From positions 170,424 through 234,423 of the forward strand of contig NZ_BLWI01000011.1 in the NCBI RefSeq assembly GCF_013282155.1: DNA of 64,000 nt, given 5' to 3'. This document shows, one piece after another, positions 34,672 to 43,820 of the stretch (position 1 is its first letter; every line of letters starts with the position of its first letter). A model generated the notes under the pieces. It ran no database searches and was not told where the DNA came from. It worked only from the letters and a program-made list of their open reading frames with translations. The translations under genes were made by a program, and so were the position numbers. This stretch comes from Sulfitobacter sp. HGT1 (GTDB lineage Bacteria; Pseudomonadota; Alphaproteobacteria; Rhodobacterales; Rhodobacteraceae).

Positions 34672-35900
34672 TCGACCTGCCTGTCAGTGTTGTGATCGTC
34701 AGTCGTGGACGCCCACAATCACTGGCTCGCACGCTGACAGGCATTTCGCAGCTGCAATACTGGAATTTCGAGGTGGTCGTCGTTGCGGACCCCGCAGGGA
34801 TCGCATCGGCCACAGCCTTGCCCTTTGCCGACGACCTAAAGCTGGTCCCTTACGATACGCCTAATATCTCGGCTGCGCGCAATCTTGGGCTTTGCCATGC
34901 TGCGGGCGAGATCATTGCGTATATTGACGATGATGCGGTGCCTGAACCCATGTGGCTGCGCCATCTGGTTGCCCCTGCCATGCGCAGTGATGTTGCGGCG
35001 ATGGGGGGATATGTGCGCGGACGCAATGGCATTTCCTATCAATGGAAAGCTGCCAGTCTGGACAGTAACGGGATGCCCCACGCGCTGGCGCTTGATCCGC
35101 AACAGGCGACAGTGATGACGCCACCAAAAGGCCGCGCGATCAAGACAGAAGGCACTAACATGGCGTTTAGGCGCGATGTGCTGATTGATCTGGGCGGGTT
35201 CGATCCGGCCTTTCACTATTATCTGGACGAAACCGATCTGAACATGCGCTTGGCCAAAGCGGGCTATGCCACGGCGATTGTCCCTTTGGCCGAGGTCCAC
35301 CACGGCTACGCAGAAAACCGGATGCGGACAGCGGCGAGGGTGCCGACCGACCTGTTCGATATCGGGGCAAGCTGGGCCGCTTTCCAACGCAAACACGTAC
35401 CCCAAGGCGACAGACCCGCCCAATGGCGCAGCCTTCGCAAAGAACAGCGTCAAAGGGCGCTTAGGTTTCTTCAAACTGGCGCGCTGGAACCGCGCGATAT
35501 ACGTCGCCTGATGCAGCGGTTGGATCGCGGCTATGCCGAAGGGCTGGAACGCAAAGTCGCACCTGCGCCGCTTGCGAAACATCCCATTGATCCGTTCAAG
35601 CGTTTCCCGAGCCAGCCAAGACACCCCAAGATGATCGTAAGCAGACCGCTCAGCGCCACACGGGACCGCAAGCGCGCGCTGGAAGATTTGGCGTCGGGCC
35701 ATATCGTGACGTTGTTGATTCTGTCACCCACGGTTGCATTCCACCAAGTCTCGTTCACGGATGACGGATTATGGGTGCAGAAAGGCGGGCTTTTTGGTAA
35801 GGTTGAGCGCAGTGATCGTGTGTTCAAGCTGTCATCCAGAGCCAGAAAGGCAGAGCAGGAAACCCGGCGGATCGCTTTACAAAGAGGCTTTCGCCGATAA
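34668..35900 (+). CDS. Glycosyltransferase family 2
   Basis: A 410-aa protein with a GT-A domain in the first ~230 residues: SVVIVSRGRPQSLARTL, SAARNLGLCHAAGEIIAYIDDDAVPEP (DDD = DxD metal site), GGFDPAFHYYLDETDLNMRLAKAG (catalytic ED-type motif). A basic C-terminal half of unknown function follows. The start at 34668 (ATGA overlap with the previous stop) replaces a longer in-frame ORF that runs inside the upstream gene. It lies within the glycan operon; donor and acceptor are unknown. Confidence 0.85.
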   Translation: MIDLPVSVVIVSRGRPQSLARTLTGISQLQYWNFEVVVVADPAGIASATALPFADDLKLVPYDTPNISAARNLGLCHAAGEIIAYIDDDAVPEPMWLRHLVAPAMRSDVAAMGGYVRGRNGISYQWKAASLDSNGMPHALALDPQQATVMTPPKGRAIKTEGTNMAFRRDVLIDLGGFDPAFHYYLDETDLNMRLAKAGYATAIVPLAEVHHGYAENRMRTAARVPTDLFDIGASWAAFQRKHVPQGDRPAQWRSLRKEQRQRALRFLQTGALEPRDIRRLMQRLDRGYAEGLERKVAPAPLAKHPIDPFKRFPSQPRHPKMIVSRPLSATRDRKRALEDLASGHIVTLLILSPTVAFHQVSFTDDGLWVQKGGLFGKVERSDRVFKLSSRARKAEQETRRIALQRGFRR

Positions 35901-36009
35901 ACGGGCAAAATCTCGCTATATTTTTCAGGCAAAACTATTTTAACACTGCATTGTTAGTGGTTTGTGTCTTACAGAGCAAAAAACAAATATGAAGTCTACA
36001 GGGGCATTT

Positions 36010-36903
36010 ATGCGCAAGAAGGTAACAAAAGCAATTTTTCCGGTGGCGGGTTTGGGTACGCGGTTTCTACCAGCGACCAAATCGGTGCCAAAGGAAATCA
36101 TGACCTTGGTCGACCGCCCTTTGATCCAGTACGCGATTGACGAAGCACGCGCTGCCGGCATCAAGGAATTCATCTTTGTGACCTCGCGCGGCAAAGGCGC
36201 ATTGGAAGATTATTTTGACCACTCCCCTGTGCTCGAGCAGGAATTGCGGTCGAAAAAGAAAACCGAGCTTCTGGAAATTCTGAAGAATACAAACATGGAA
36301 AGTGGTGCCATCGCCTATATCCGCCAGCACAAGGCGTTGGGGTTGGGTCACGCTGTCTGGTGTGCCCGTCGTCTGATCGGCAACGAACCTTTCGCGGTTA
36401 TGTTGCCAGATGACGTGATTGCCGCCGAAAAGCCCTGCTTGCAACAAATGGTCGAGGCCTACGCAGAAACCGGCGGCAACATGGTCGCCGCGATGGAAGT
36501 ACCCCGAGAACGCGCCTCTTCCTACGGGATGCTGGATGTGGCGGACGATCAGGGCGCATTGGTCAAGGTGCGCGGCATGGTCGAAAAGCCCAAAGCCGAA
36601 GACGCTCCATCCAATCTGGCCGTGATCGGCCGCTATATCCTGTCGCCAAACGTGCTCAAGAACCTGAGCCACCTGAAATCCGGATCGGGCGGGGAAATCC
36701 AGCTGACCGATGCGATTGCGGCGGAATTGACGCAAGGCCATGACGTATACGGCTATCGCTTCAAGGGGCAACGGTTTGACTGTGGTTCTAAATCAGGGTT
36801 CCTTCAGGCGACTGTTTCCTTTGGTCTGGCCCGGGAAGACCTGCGCGATGATCTCTATGCCTATTTGCAAGATATCATGAGCGTTGATAGAGCTGCTCAA
36901 TAG
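36010..36903 (+). CDS. galU: UTP--glucose-1-phosphate uridylyltransferase
   Basis: A 297-aa enzyme making UDP-glucose. Motifs are AIFPVAGLGTRFLPATKSVPKEIM, VDRPLIQYAIDEA, LGLGHAVWCAR, FAVMLPDDVI and GEIQLTDAI. The ATG at 36010 has AGGGG 7 nt upstream; earlier in-frame ATGs at 35962 and 35989 have weaker sites. It supplies UDP-glucose to galE 20 nt downstream and to the glycosyltransferases. Confidence 0.93.
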   Translation: MRKKVTKAIFPVAGLGTRFLPATKSVPKEIMTLVDRPLIQYAIDEARAAGIKEFIFVTSRGKGALEDYFDHSPVLEQELRSKKKTELLEILKNTNMESGAIAYIRQHKALGLGHAVWCARRLIGNEPFAVMLPDDVIAAEKPCLQQMVEAYAETGGNMVAAMEVPRERASSYGMLDVADDQGALVKVRGMVEKPKAEDAPSNLAVIGRYILSPNVLKNLSHLKSGSGGEIQLTDAIAAELTQGHDVYGYRFKGQRFDCGSKSGFLQATVSFGLAREDLRDDLYAYLQDIMSVDRAAQ

Positions 36904-36923
36904 ACTTTGGCAAAGGCGAATTG

Positions 36924-37907
36924 ATGGCGAATGTTTTGGTAACCGGCGGTGCGGGCTATATTGGATCGCACGCATGCAAAGCCCTTGCCGCTGCCGGCTT
37001 TACCCCCGTGACCTTTGATAATTTTGTCACCGGCTGGCGTGATGCTGTCAAGTTCGGGCCGATGATCGAAGGGGATTTGCTGAACCGCGCCCAAATCGAC
37101 GCGGCATTTGCGCAGTATAAACCCGTTGCAGTCATGCATTTCGCGGCACTTAGTCAGGTGGGCGACAGCATGAATCAGCCCGGTGTCTATTGGCGCAATA
37201 ACGTTCAGGGATCGCTGAACCTGATCGAAGCTGCGGTTGAGGCCGAGTGCAAGAATTTCGTGTTCTCATCCACCTGCGCGACATATGGTGATCAGGATAA
37301 TGTTGTTCTGGACGAAAACAGCGTTCAGCTGCCGATCAACGCCTATGGCGCGTCCAAACGTGCCATCGAAGACATCCTGCGCGATTTTGAAGTAGCCTAT
37401 GGCCTGAAGAATGTGATCTTCCGCTACTTTAATGTGGCTGGCGCTGATCCCGAGGGGGAGGTGGGCGAATTCCACCAGCCCGAGACACATCTTGTGCCCT
37501 TGATGCTGGATGCGATCGACGGAAAACGCGACGCGCTGACAATCTTTGGCACGGATTATGATACGCCCGATGGCACCTGCATCCGCGACTATGTGCATGT
37601 CTGCGACCTGATTGATGCCCATGTGTTGGGTCTGAACTGGTTGCTGGAAGGCAAGCCCAGCCGGGTGTTCAATCTGGGTACCGGTACCGGGTTTTCAGTG
37701 CGCGAAGTGGTCGATCACAGCGGCGAGGTGACCAATCGCGCGGTACCCGTCAAGGAAGGCGCGCGTCGTCCGGGCGATTGCACCAAGCTGGTTTCGGGGT
37801 CCACCCGCGCTATGGCAGAGCTGGGGTGGTCCCCCAAACGGTCCACCATGTCGCAAATGATTTCTGACGCATGGAGATGGCACCAAACTGGCCGCTACGA
37901 CACATAA
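36924..37907 (+). CDS. galE: UDP-glucose 4-epimerase
   Basis: A 327-aa short-chain dehydrogenase-fold enzyme interconverting UDP-glucose and UDP-galactose. Rossmann motif VLVTGGAGYIGSHACKAL. The active-site Ser-Tyr-Lys set is within FSSTCATYGD and NAYGASKRAIED, and the C-terminus shows GAVDPEGEVGE-like and ARRPGDCTKLVSGS motifs. It follows galU and precedes a GT4 gene whose frame may already be open within the galE 3' end. Confidence 0.92.
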   Translation: MANVLVTGGAGYIGSHACKALAAAGFTPVTFDNFVTGWRDAVKFGPMIEGDLLNRAQIDAAFAQYKPVAVMHFAALSQVGDSMNQPGVYWRNNVQGSLNLIEAAVEAECKNFVFSSTCATYGDQDNVVLDENSVQLPINAYGASKRAIEDILRDFEVAYGLKNVIFRYFNVAGADPEGEVGEFHQPETHLVPLMLDAIDGKRDALTIFGTDYDTPDGTCIRDYVHVCDLIDAHVLGLNWLLEGKPSRVFNLGTGTGFSVREVVDHSGEVTNRAVPVKEGARRPGDCTKLVSGSTRAMAELGWSPKRSTMSQMISDAWRWHQTGRYDT

Positions 37908-37962
37908 AGCACCGCCCGCCCGGCTGCTGGATATCACGCGGACTCTGCGCCGCGCTGGGCGT

Positions 37963-39105
37963 ATGGCGACGGGTGTGGATCGGGTCGAACTTGCCTATCT
38001 CGCGCGCTTTTTATCGGATGATGCGCCTTGCTTTGGCCTGGCCCGCACCGCGTATGGCTACCTTTTGCTGGATCGCGCCGGTTTGCAGGGGCTTCAAGAC
38101 CGGATGGTCGGGCGATCTGGCTGGGGCCCGCCTGATGTTCTTTCCCGATTCCTGCGGGGCCGGTCGATGGCGGGCAAGCGCGCCGAGGCTGATTTCCGGC
38201 GGTTGGCTATTGCACGCGCTACGCCTTGGCGTCTGTCACGGTTGCTGGCTAAACTGCCTGCACCGTGCAGCTATTTCAATGTGGGCCACAGCAACCTGAC
38301 CACCCGCGCTTTATCGGGGATGAACGCCAAAGGCATCGATATCAATGTGCTGGTCCACGACGTTATCCCGCTTGAATATCCGCAATACCAGCGCCCCGGG
38401 ACGGTAAAGCCGTTTCAAGACAAGTTGCAGCGCGTGCAAAAATGGGCTGATCGTGTGATCTATAATTCGGCCGATACACAACGCCGGAGCGAGGCGAAGA
38501 TGGCCGAATGGGGGGCTGTCCCATACGGTATTGTTGCGCATCTGGGAACAGTAACACCCCAGTCAGACCTGTCAGCGCTGCCTGTGGGCCTGCCGCCAGA
38601 GGGGCCGTATTTTGTCACCGTCGGAACAATTGAACCTCGCAAAAACCACGCCTTCTTGCTGGATATTTGGGACGCTCTGGGCGCGGATGCACCGCTTTTG
38701 CTGATCTGTGGTACCCGTGGCTGGAACAATGAAGCGCTGTTTGCCCGTCTTGATTCTCTGGGCCCCGATAGCCGCGTGCGAGAATTGCCAGATCTGTCGG
38801 ATGCTGCCCTTGGGGCACTGGTGCAAAATGCTGCTGGCGCATTGTTCCCCAGCCTTGCCGAGGGCTTTGGCCTGCCTCCGCTTGAGGCGCTGATGCTGGA
38901 AACGCGTGTTTTATGCAACGATCTTGAGGTCTTGCACGAGTTTTTGAGTGATAAGCCTGTTTACGCAAGCGTTTCAGACCAGTATCAGTGGTTAAGGGTA
39001 ATAAAAAAATGGGCCAGCGCGCCAGAAATAGATGATACTTTGACGGGGTTTAAAGGTCCGACATGGCAAAATCATTTCAATAGTGTGTTAAGCCTGCGGG
39101 CGTAG
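37963..39105 (+). CDS. Glycosyltransferase family 4 (start uncertain)
   Basis: A 380-aa GT-B protein from the first ATG. The C-terminal domain shows TVGTIEPRKNHAFLLDIW, LICGTRGWNNE and the E-x7-E motif EGFGLPPLEAL used to bind the nucleotide sugar. The codons before the ATG continue a plausible conserved N-terminus (LLDITRTLRRAGR), open back to 37861 with no ATG, GTG or TTG. A CTG at 37888, with GGAG 11 nt upstream, is the only near-cognate candidate. The true start is therefore probably upstream of 37963. It is part of the glycan operon. Confidence 0.8.
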   Translation: MATGVDRVELAYLARFLSDDAPCFGLARTAYGYLLLDRAGLQGLQDRMVGRSGWGPPDVLSRFLRGRSMAGKRAEADFRRLAIARATPWRLSRLLAKLPAPCSYFNVGHSNLTTRALSGMNAKGIDINVLVHDVIPLEYPQYQRPGTVKPFQDKLQRVQKWADRVIYNSADTQRRSEAKMAEWGAVPYGIVAHLGTVTPQSDLSALPVGLPPEGPYFVTVGTIEPRKNHAFLLDIWDALGADAPLLLICGTRGWNNEALFARLDSLGPDSRVRELPDLSDAALGALVQNAAGALFPSLAEGFGLPPLEALMLETRVLCNDLEVLHEFLSDKPVYASVSDQYQWLRVIKKWASAPEIDDTLTGFKGPTWQNHFNSVLSLRA

Positions 39106-39170
39106 ACTGTCCCATAACGGGCCACTCTGGTTAAAAAGCTTAGCACACCCCCGAGAATGAAGGGCAGTTT

Positions 39171-40181
39171 TTGGGTATCGTTCAATCATATCGGCTTAGA
39201 ATGCAGCGCAAGAGATGGCGTATTCGCGCGTTTCGCAAGCGCCGCGAGCTAAAGCCTATTGTGAACCGCACCAAACAGATCAAGCCCGACGATATTTTGC
39301 TGTTTTGCACGCAGCGAAACGAAAAAATACGCCTGCCCTATTTCCTTGATTACTACCGGAAACTGGGCGTTGGTCATTTCTTTTTCGTGGACAATAACAG
39401 CGATGACGGATCTGCGGAATACTTGGCGGATCAGCCGGATGTGTCGGTATGGCACGCTCGCGCAAGCTATAAGAGCGCGCGGTTTGGTGTGGATTGGCTG
39501 AATTGGTTGCAGATGAAACATGCCCACGGTCATTGGACCCTGACCGTCGACCCTGATGAATTCCTGATTTATCCGTTTTGTGATACAAGACCGTTGCGGG
39601 CGCTAACCGACTGGCTGGATGCGTCGTCGATCAAGTCGTTTTCCGCGATGTTGCTGGATATGTACCCCAAGGGGCGGCTTGACGAACAACCTTATCAATC
39701 GGGGCAAAACCCGATCGAAATTGCATCGTGGTTCGACAGCGGAAACTATTCGCTCTCGCGTAACTTCGGTTTTGCGAATTTATGGATTCAGGGTGGCCCG
39801 CGCGCGCGTGTCTTCTTCAAGGACGATCCCAAGAAAGCGCCGGCGCTCAACAAGATACCGCTGGTGAAATGGGACCGGCGCTATGTCTATGTCAGTTCGA
39901 CGCATATGCTGCTGCCACGCGGGCTGAACCAGGTCTATGACGAATGGGGCGGGGAAAAGGCGTCGGGCGTGCTGCTGCATGCCAAGTTCATTGATACCTT
40001 TAGCGCCAAAGCGCTTGAGGAACTTGAGCGCGGTCAACACTATGCCGGGTCGGTCGAATACAAGGCCTATGCCGAAAGCTTGCAGTCCGATCCCCAGCTT
40101 TGGTGCAAATGGTCTGAACGTTATATCAACTGGCGCCAGCTTGAAATTCTGGGCCTCATGTCCAAGGGGAACTGGGCATGA
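39171..40181 (+). CDS. Glycosyltransferase family 2-like (Glyco_tranf_2_4 type)
   Basis: A 336-aa protein. The GT-A-like core begins CTQRNEKIRLPYFLDYYRKLGVGHFFFVDNNSDDGS and contains TLTVDPDEFLIYP (DxD-like), typical of bacterial glycan transferases that resemble galactosyltransferases. The first 30 residues are very basic. A TTG start at 39171 is preferred because AAGGG lies about 7 nt before it; an ATG at 39201 is the alternative. The stop overlaps the next start by 4 bp. Confidence 0.8.
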   Translation: MGIVQSYRLRMQRKRWRIRAFRKRRELKPIVNRTKQIKPDDILLFCTQRNEKIRLPYFLDYYRKLGVGHFFFVDNNSDDGSAEYLADQPDVSVWHARASYKSARFGVDWLNWLQMKHAHGHWTLTVDPDEFLIYPFCDTRPLRALTDWLDASSIKSFSAMLLDMYPKGRLDEQPYQSGQNPIEIASWFDSGNYSLSRNFGFANLWIQGGPRARVFFKDDPKKAPALNKIPLVKWDRRYVYVSSTHMLLPRGLNQVYDEWGGEKASGVLLHAKFIDTFSAKALEELERGQHYAGSVEYKAYAESLQSDPQLWCKWSERYINWRQLEILGLMSKGNWA

Positions 40182-41875
40182 CGGTCGGTGTTGTCATGTT
40201 GGTGCATACTGCCCTTGGCCGGGCGGAGCAGGTCGCGCGCCATTGGTCGGCTGCGGGCTGTCCCGTCGTTATCCATGTCGACAAAAACGTGTCGCGCAAG
40301 GTCTATGACGCCTTTGTCAAAAGCCTGTCTGATGTGCCGGACCTGAAATTCTGCAAACGGTTCCGGTGTGAATGGGGCACCTGGGGCATCATCGCGGCCT
40401 CTCAGGCGGGGTCAGAGATGATGCTGGCGCAGTTTCCCGACGTGCGCCATGTCTATCTTGCATCCGGTTCCTGCCTGCCACTTCGCCCGGTCCAAGAGCT
40501 GATCAACTATCTTGCAGCACGTCCCAAAACCGACTTTATCGAAAGCGCGACAACAGCGGATGTGCCATGGACGGTGGGCGGTCTGGACGAAGAACGCTTT
40601 ACCATGCACTTCCCGTTTTCCTGGAAGAAGCAGCGGTATTTGTTTGATAAATCAGTCGCTCTCCAACGCATTATCGGCCTGAAGCGTAAAATGCCGAACG
40701 GCCTTGTCCCGCATATGGGGTCACAATGGTGGTGTCTTACGCGCCAGACGTTATCAGCTATTTTACAAGACCCTGACCGTGATGAATACGACCGCTATTT
40801 CCGCCATGTCTGGATTCCCGACGAAAGCTATTTCCAGACCCTGGCGCGGCAATATGCGATCAAGATCGAAAGCCGTTCACTGACCCTGTCCAAATTCGAC
40901 TTTCAGGGTAAACCGCATATTTTCTATGATGACCATTTGCAGCTTTTGCGGCGCTCTGACTGCTTTGTCGCGCGCAAGATCTGGCCCTACGCAGATCGCC
41001 TCTACGAGGCGTTTCTGACCGACGAAGCCGACGCGCTGAAAAAGACCGAGCCGAACCCCGGCAAGATCGACCGCATCTTTGCCAAGGCCGTTGAACGCCG
41101 GACGCGCGGGCGGTCGGGTTTGTATATGCAAAGCCGTTTCCCGAATGAAGACTGGGAAAACGGGGTGACTGCGGCCACGTATTCGATGTTTCAGGGCTTT
41201 GCCGAATTGTTCGAGAATTTTGAGCCGTGGTTGGCAAAATCCACAGGCGCGCGCGTGCACGGGCATCTGTTTGCCCCTGACAAGGTTCACTATGCCGAAA
41301 ACCAGACAGCCATCAACGGTGCGCTAAGCGACAGTGCCACGACCCGCGATTACAATGCCAAGGCGTTTCTAACCAACCTGATCTGGAACACCCGTGGCGA
41401 ACGGCAATGTTTCCAATTCGGGCCGGGTGACAATCAGGACGTTTGCTGGCGTATTGCCAAAGACCCGAATGCGCAGGTGTCCGTTATTACGGGTGCGTGG
41501 TCGGTGCCTTTGTTCCGGTCGAATATGGATTTCGCCGACATCCGCCGCGAGGCTGCGATTTTGCAAAAAGTCGAAAGCGAACATATGAACATCCTGCGGT
41601 CGCCCTATACCAAGGCGCGCGTCCGGATCTGGAATATGGCCGAATTCATCGAGGCTCCGATGGAGCCGCTTCAAGGGATTTTGGACGAGATCGGACACAC
41701 CAAGCTGAACCGCATTGCCGAGGTCCCAAGGATGGTCGATCTGTCAGGGTTCGGGCAATTTTTGCAAAACCTCAAGAATCAGGGGATGCATCCGCATCTT
41801 ATGGGCGACTTCCCTGTGGAACGCGGTGTGGCAGCCAATCAGGCGTCGTCGCGCAAACCCTATTTGGTGCAGTAA
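40178..41875 (+). CDS. GT14-like (core-2/I-branching) glycosyltransferase with C-terminal extension
   Basis: A 565-aa protein. The first ~270 residues resemble beta-1,6-N-acetylglucosaminyltransferases of family GT14: VVMLVHTALGRAEQVARHW, VIHVDKNVSRKVYDAF, YLASGSCLPLRP, GSQWWCLTRQTL and WIPDESYFQTLA (Asp/Glu pair near the active site). The remaining ~290 residues form an extension of unknown role (the DUF5928-like arrangement). It overlaps the previous gene by 4 bp and ends 3 bp before the sulfotransferase gene. It probably adds a branch or links a sugar in the glycan. Confidence 0.82.
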   Translation: MTVGVVMLVHTALGRAEQVARHWSAAGCPVVIHVDKNVSRKVYDAFVKSLSDVPDLKFCKRFRCEWGTWGIIAASQAGSEMMLAQFPDVRHVYLASGSCLPLRPVQELINYLAARPKTDFIESATTADVPWTVGGLDEERFTMHFPFSWKKQRYLFDKSVALQRIIGLKRKMPNGLVPHMGSQWWCLTRQTLSAILQDPDRDEYDRYFRHVWIPDESYFQTLARQYAIKIESRSLTLSKFDFQGKPHIFYDDHLQLLRRSDCFVARKIWPYADRLYEAFLTDEADALKKTEPNPGKIDRIFAKAVERRTRGRSGLYMQSRFPNEDWENGVTAATYSMFQGFAELFENFEPWLAKSTGARVHGHLFAPDKVHYAENQTAINGALSDSATTRDYNAKAFLTNLIWNTRGERQCFQFGPGDNQDVCWRIAKDPNAQVSVITGAWSVPLFRSNMDFADIRREAAILQKVESEHMNILRSPYTKARVRIWNMAEFIEAPMEPLQGILDEIGHTKLNRIAEVPRMVDLSGFGQFLQNLKNQGMHPHLMGDFPVERGVAANQASSRKPYLVQ

Positions 41876-41878
41876 ATC

Positions 41879-43306
41879 ATGCCTTCCAGTTTCAAAAGCT
41901 TTGTTGTTTTCGCCGAGATGCGCACCGGATCGAATTTTCTTGAAACCAACCTGAACGCTTTCAAGGGTATCTCCTGCCACGGAGAGGCCTTTAACCCGCA
42001 TTTTATTGGCTACCCAAAGGCGGCGGATATTCTGGGTGTCGATCAGGAAACCCGTGATACCAACCCTGACGTCCTGCTGGCTGCGATACGGACAAAATCC
42101 GACGGGCTGGGCGGTTTTCGCTATTTTCACGATCACGACCCCCGCGTGCTGGACACGCTGCTGAATGACGACACCTGTGCCAAGATCATTTTGACCCGCA
42201 ACCCCGTCGAAAGCTATGTCAGCTGGAAGATCGCGCAGGCCACCGGACAGTGGAAGCTGACCGACATGAAGGCACATAAGGCCGGTCAGGCGCTGTTTGA
42301 CGAGGATGAATTCGCGGCCCATCTGGAAGCCCTGCAAGAGTTCCAGTTGCTGTTGCTGAACCGTCTTCAGGTTTTGGGCCAGACTGCATTTTATGTCGCC
42401 TACGAAGACCTGCAAAGCGTTGAGGTGATGAACGGGCTTGCGCGGTTCCTGGGTGTGGACGAGGCGCTTGAGGGGTTGGACAAAAGCCTGAAAAAGCAAA
42501 ACCCCGAACCTATCTCGACCAAGGTCAGCAATTACGATGATATGCTTTCGGCTCTGGCGCGGCTGGACCGCTTTGATCTGACGCGCACGCCGAATTTCGA
42601 GCCCCGTCGCGGGCCTGTGGTGCCGTCCTATGTTGCTGCGGCCGAAGCACCCTTGCTGTATCTGCCGCTGCGCAGCGGGCCGGAACCGCAGGTTCTGGAC
42701 TGGCTGGCTGCCGTTGATGGGGTAAAGCGCAACCAGTTGCACAACAAGATGAGCCAAAAGGATTTGCGCCAATGGAAACGCCGCAATGTCGGGCATCGCA
42801 GCTTTACGGTGCTGCGCCACCCCGTTGACCGCGCCCATGACGCCTTTTGCCGCCATATCGTGACGACCGGCAAGGGCAGCTATACCCAGCTGCGGGGCAA
42901 TCTGATCAGGCGCTATAAACTGCCTTTGCCCGAAGGCGAACCCGATGCCAACTATGACGCGGATGCGCATCGCGCGGCGTTCAAGGCGTTTCTGGTTTTC
43001 CTCAAGGGGAACCTGAATGGCCAGACCGCCATTCGTGTTGATCAAGCCTGGTGTACCCAAGCGCAAGCCGTACAGGGTTTCGGCGAATTCGCCCTTCCCG
43101 ACCGCATTATCCGCGAGGCAGATCTGGAAAACGATTTGGCCGAACTGGCGGCATCCGTTGGCGTCACGGCGGCGCCAGCCGTGCCGAAGCGCCTGCAAAC
43201 CGGCCCGTTTGACCTGCCAGAAATTTACGATGCCGAGATCGAAAAGCTCGCCTCGGATGCCTATCAGCGGGATTATATGATTTTCGGGTTTGACAGCTGG
43301 CAATAG
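41879..43306 (+). CDS. Two-module sulfotransferase-like protein (Stf0-like N-terminal half)
   Basis: A 475-aa protein. The N-terminal half resembles Stf0-type sulfotransferases: FVVFAEMRTGSNFLETNL (5'-phosphosulfate loop), CHGEAFNP, KIILTRNPVESYVSWKIAQATGQWKL (3'-phosphate binding). The second half (from about residue 255) contains another sulfotransferase-like motif, FTVLRHPVDRAHDAFCRHI, but its PAPS loop is degenerate (YLPLRSGPE). It may modify a sugar hydroxyl using PAPS; cysQ at the operon start would remove the PAP. Its stop is 5 bp from the convergent ptsN stop, marking the end of the glycan operon. Confidence 0.8.
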   Translation: MPSSFKSFVVFAEMRTGSNFLETNLNAFKGISCHGEAFNPHFIGYPKAADILGVDQETRDTNPDVLLAAIRTKSDGLGGFRYFHDHDPRVLDTLLNDDTCAKIILTRNPVESYVSWKIAQATGQWKLTDMKAHKAGQALFDEDEFAAHLEALQEFQLLLLNRLQVLGQTAFYVAYEDLQSVEVMNGLARFLGVDEALEGLDKSLKKQNPEPISTKVSNYDDMLSALARLDRFDLTRTPNFEPRRGPVVPSYVAAAEAPLLYLPLRSGPEPQVLDWLAAVDGVKRNQLHNKMSQKDLRQWKRRNVGHRSFTVLRHPVDRAHDAFCRHIVTTGKGSYTQLRGNLIRRYKLPLPEGEPDANYDADAHRAAFKAFLVFLKGNLNGQTAIRVDQAWCTQAQAVQGFGEFALPDRIIREADLENDLAELAASVGVTAAPAVPKRLQTGPFDLPEIYDAEIEKLASDAYQRDYMIFGFDSWQ

Positions 43307-43311
43307 CGACC

Positions 43312-43776
43312 TCAGGCCACTTGCGTTGCCTGTGCTTCTGTCAGAATTGTGTAAAGCGTCGTCGGCTCCGGGTTTGCGCGCAGCTTGGCACAGACCGATG
43401 CGTTGCGCAGCGTGCGCGATACCAGTGCCAATGCCTTTAGATGCTCAACACCAGCATTTTCGGGGGCAAAAAGCGCAAAGGCAATATCAACCGGCTGTCG
43501 GTCGACTGCGTTGAAATCAATCGGCTTGTCCAGCAACACGAACGCGCCAAGGACAGTTTCCAACCCTTCAAGACGTGCGTGTGGCAAGGCGACCCCGTGG
43601 CCCACACCTGTGGGGCCAAGGGATTCGCGCGTTTGCAAAGCTTCGACAACAGCGCCAGACTCCAGACCATATGCGTGAAACGCCAACTCCCCGATATCGT
43701 GGAGCAGACGCTTCTTGCTTGATGCGGACGTCAGAACCTTAACGGCCCCGGGCTTTAGGAGTGTCGCAAAATTCAT
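43312..43776 (-). CDS. ptsN: PTS IIA-like nitrogen regulatory protein
   Basis: A 154-aa EIIA(Ntr) protein with the phospho-accepting histidine in GVGHGVALPHARLEG (about residue 66). It is part of a regulatory phosphorelay, not sugar uptake. It follows hpf on the minus strand in the conserved lptB-hpf-ptsN block. Confidence 0.93.
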   Translation of the reverse strand: MNFATLLKPGAVKVLTSASSKKRLLHDIGELAFHAYGLESGAVVEALQTRESLGPTGVGHGVALPHARLEGLETVLGAFVLLDKPIDFNAVDRQPVDIAFALFAPENAGVEHLKALALVSRTLRNASVCAKLRANPEPTTLYTILTEAQATQVA

Positions 43777-43820
43777 TCTGCTGGCTCAATTCTGGTCCGC
43801 TTTTTCGCGATCCGTTGTGT

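Noticed and set aside
37871..38299. 142-aa plus-strand frame across the galE end and GT4 start
   Set aside because: It is out of frame with both the galE and GT4 coding signals and is rich in Trp/Arg/Cys; a shadow frame.
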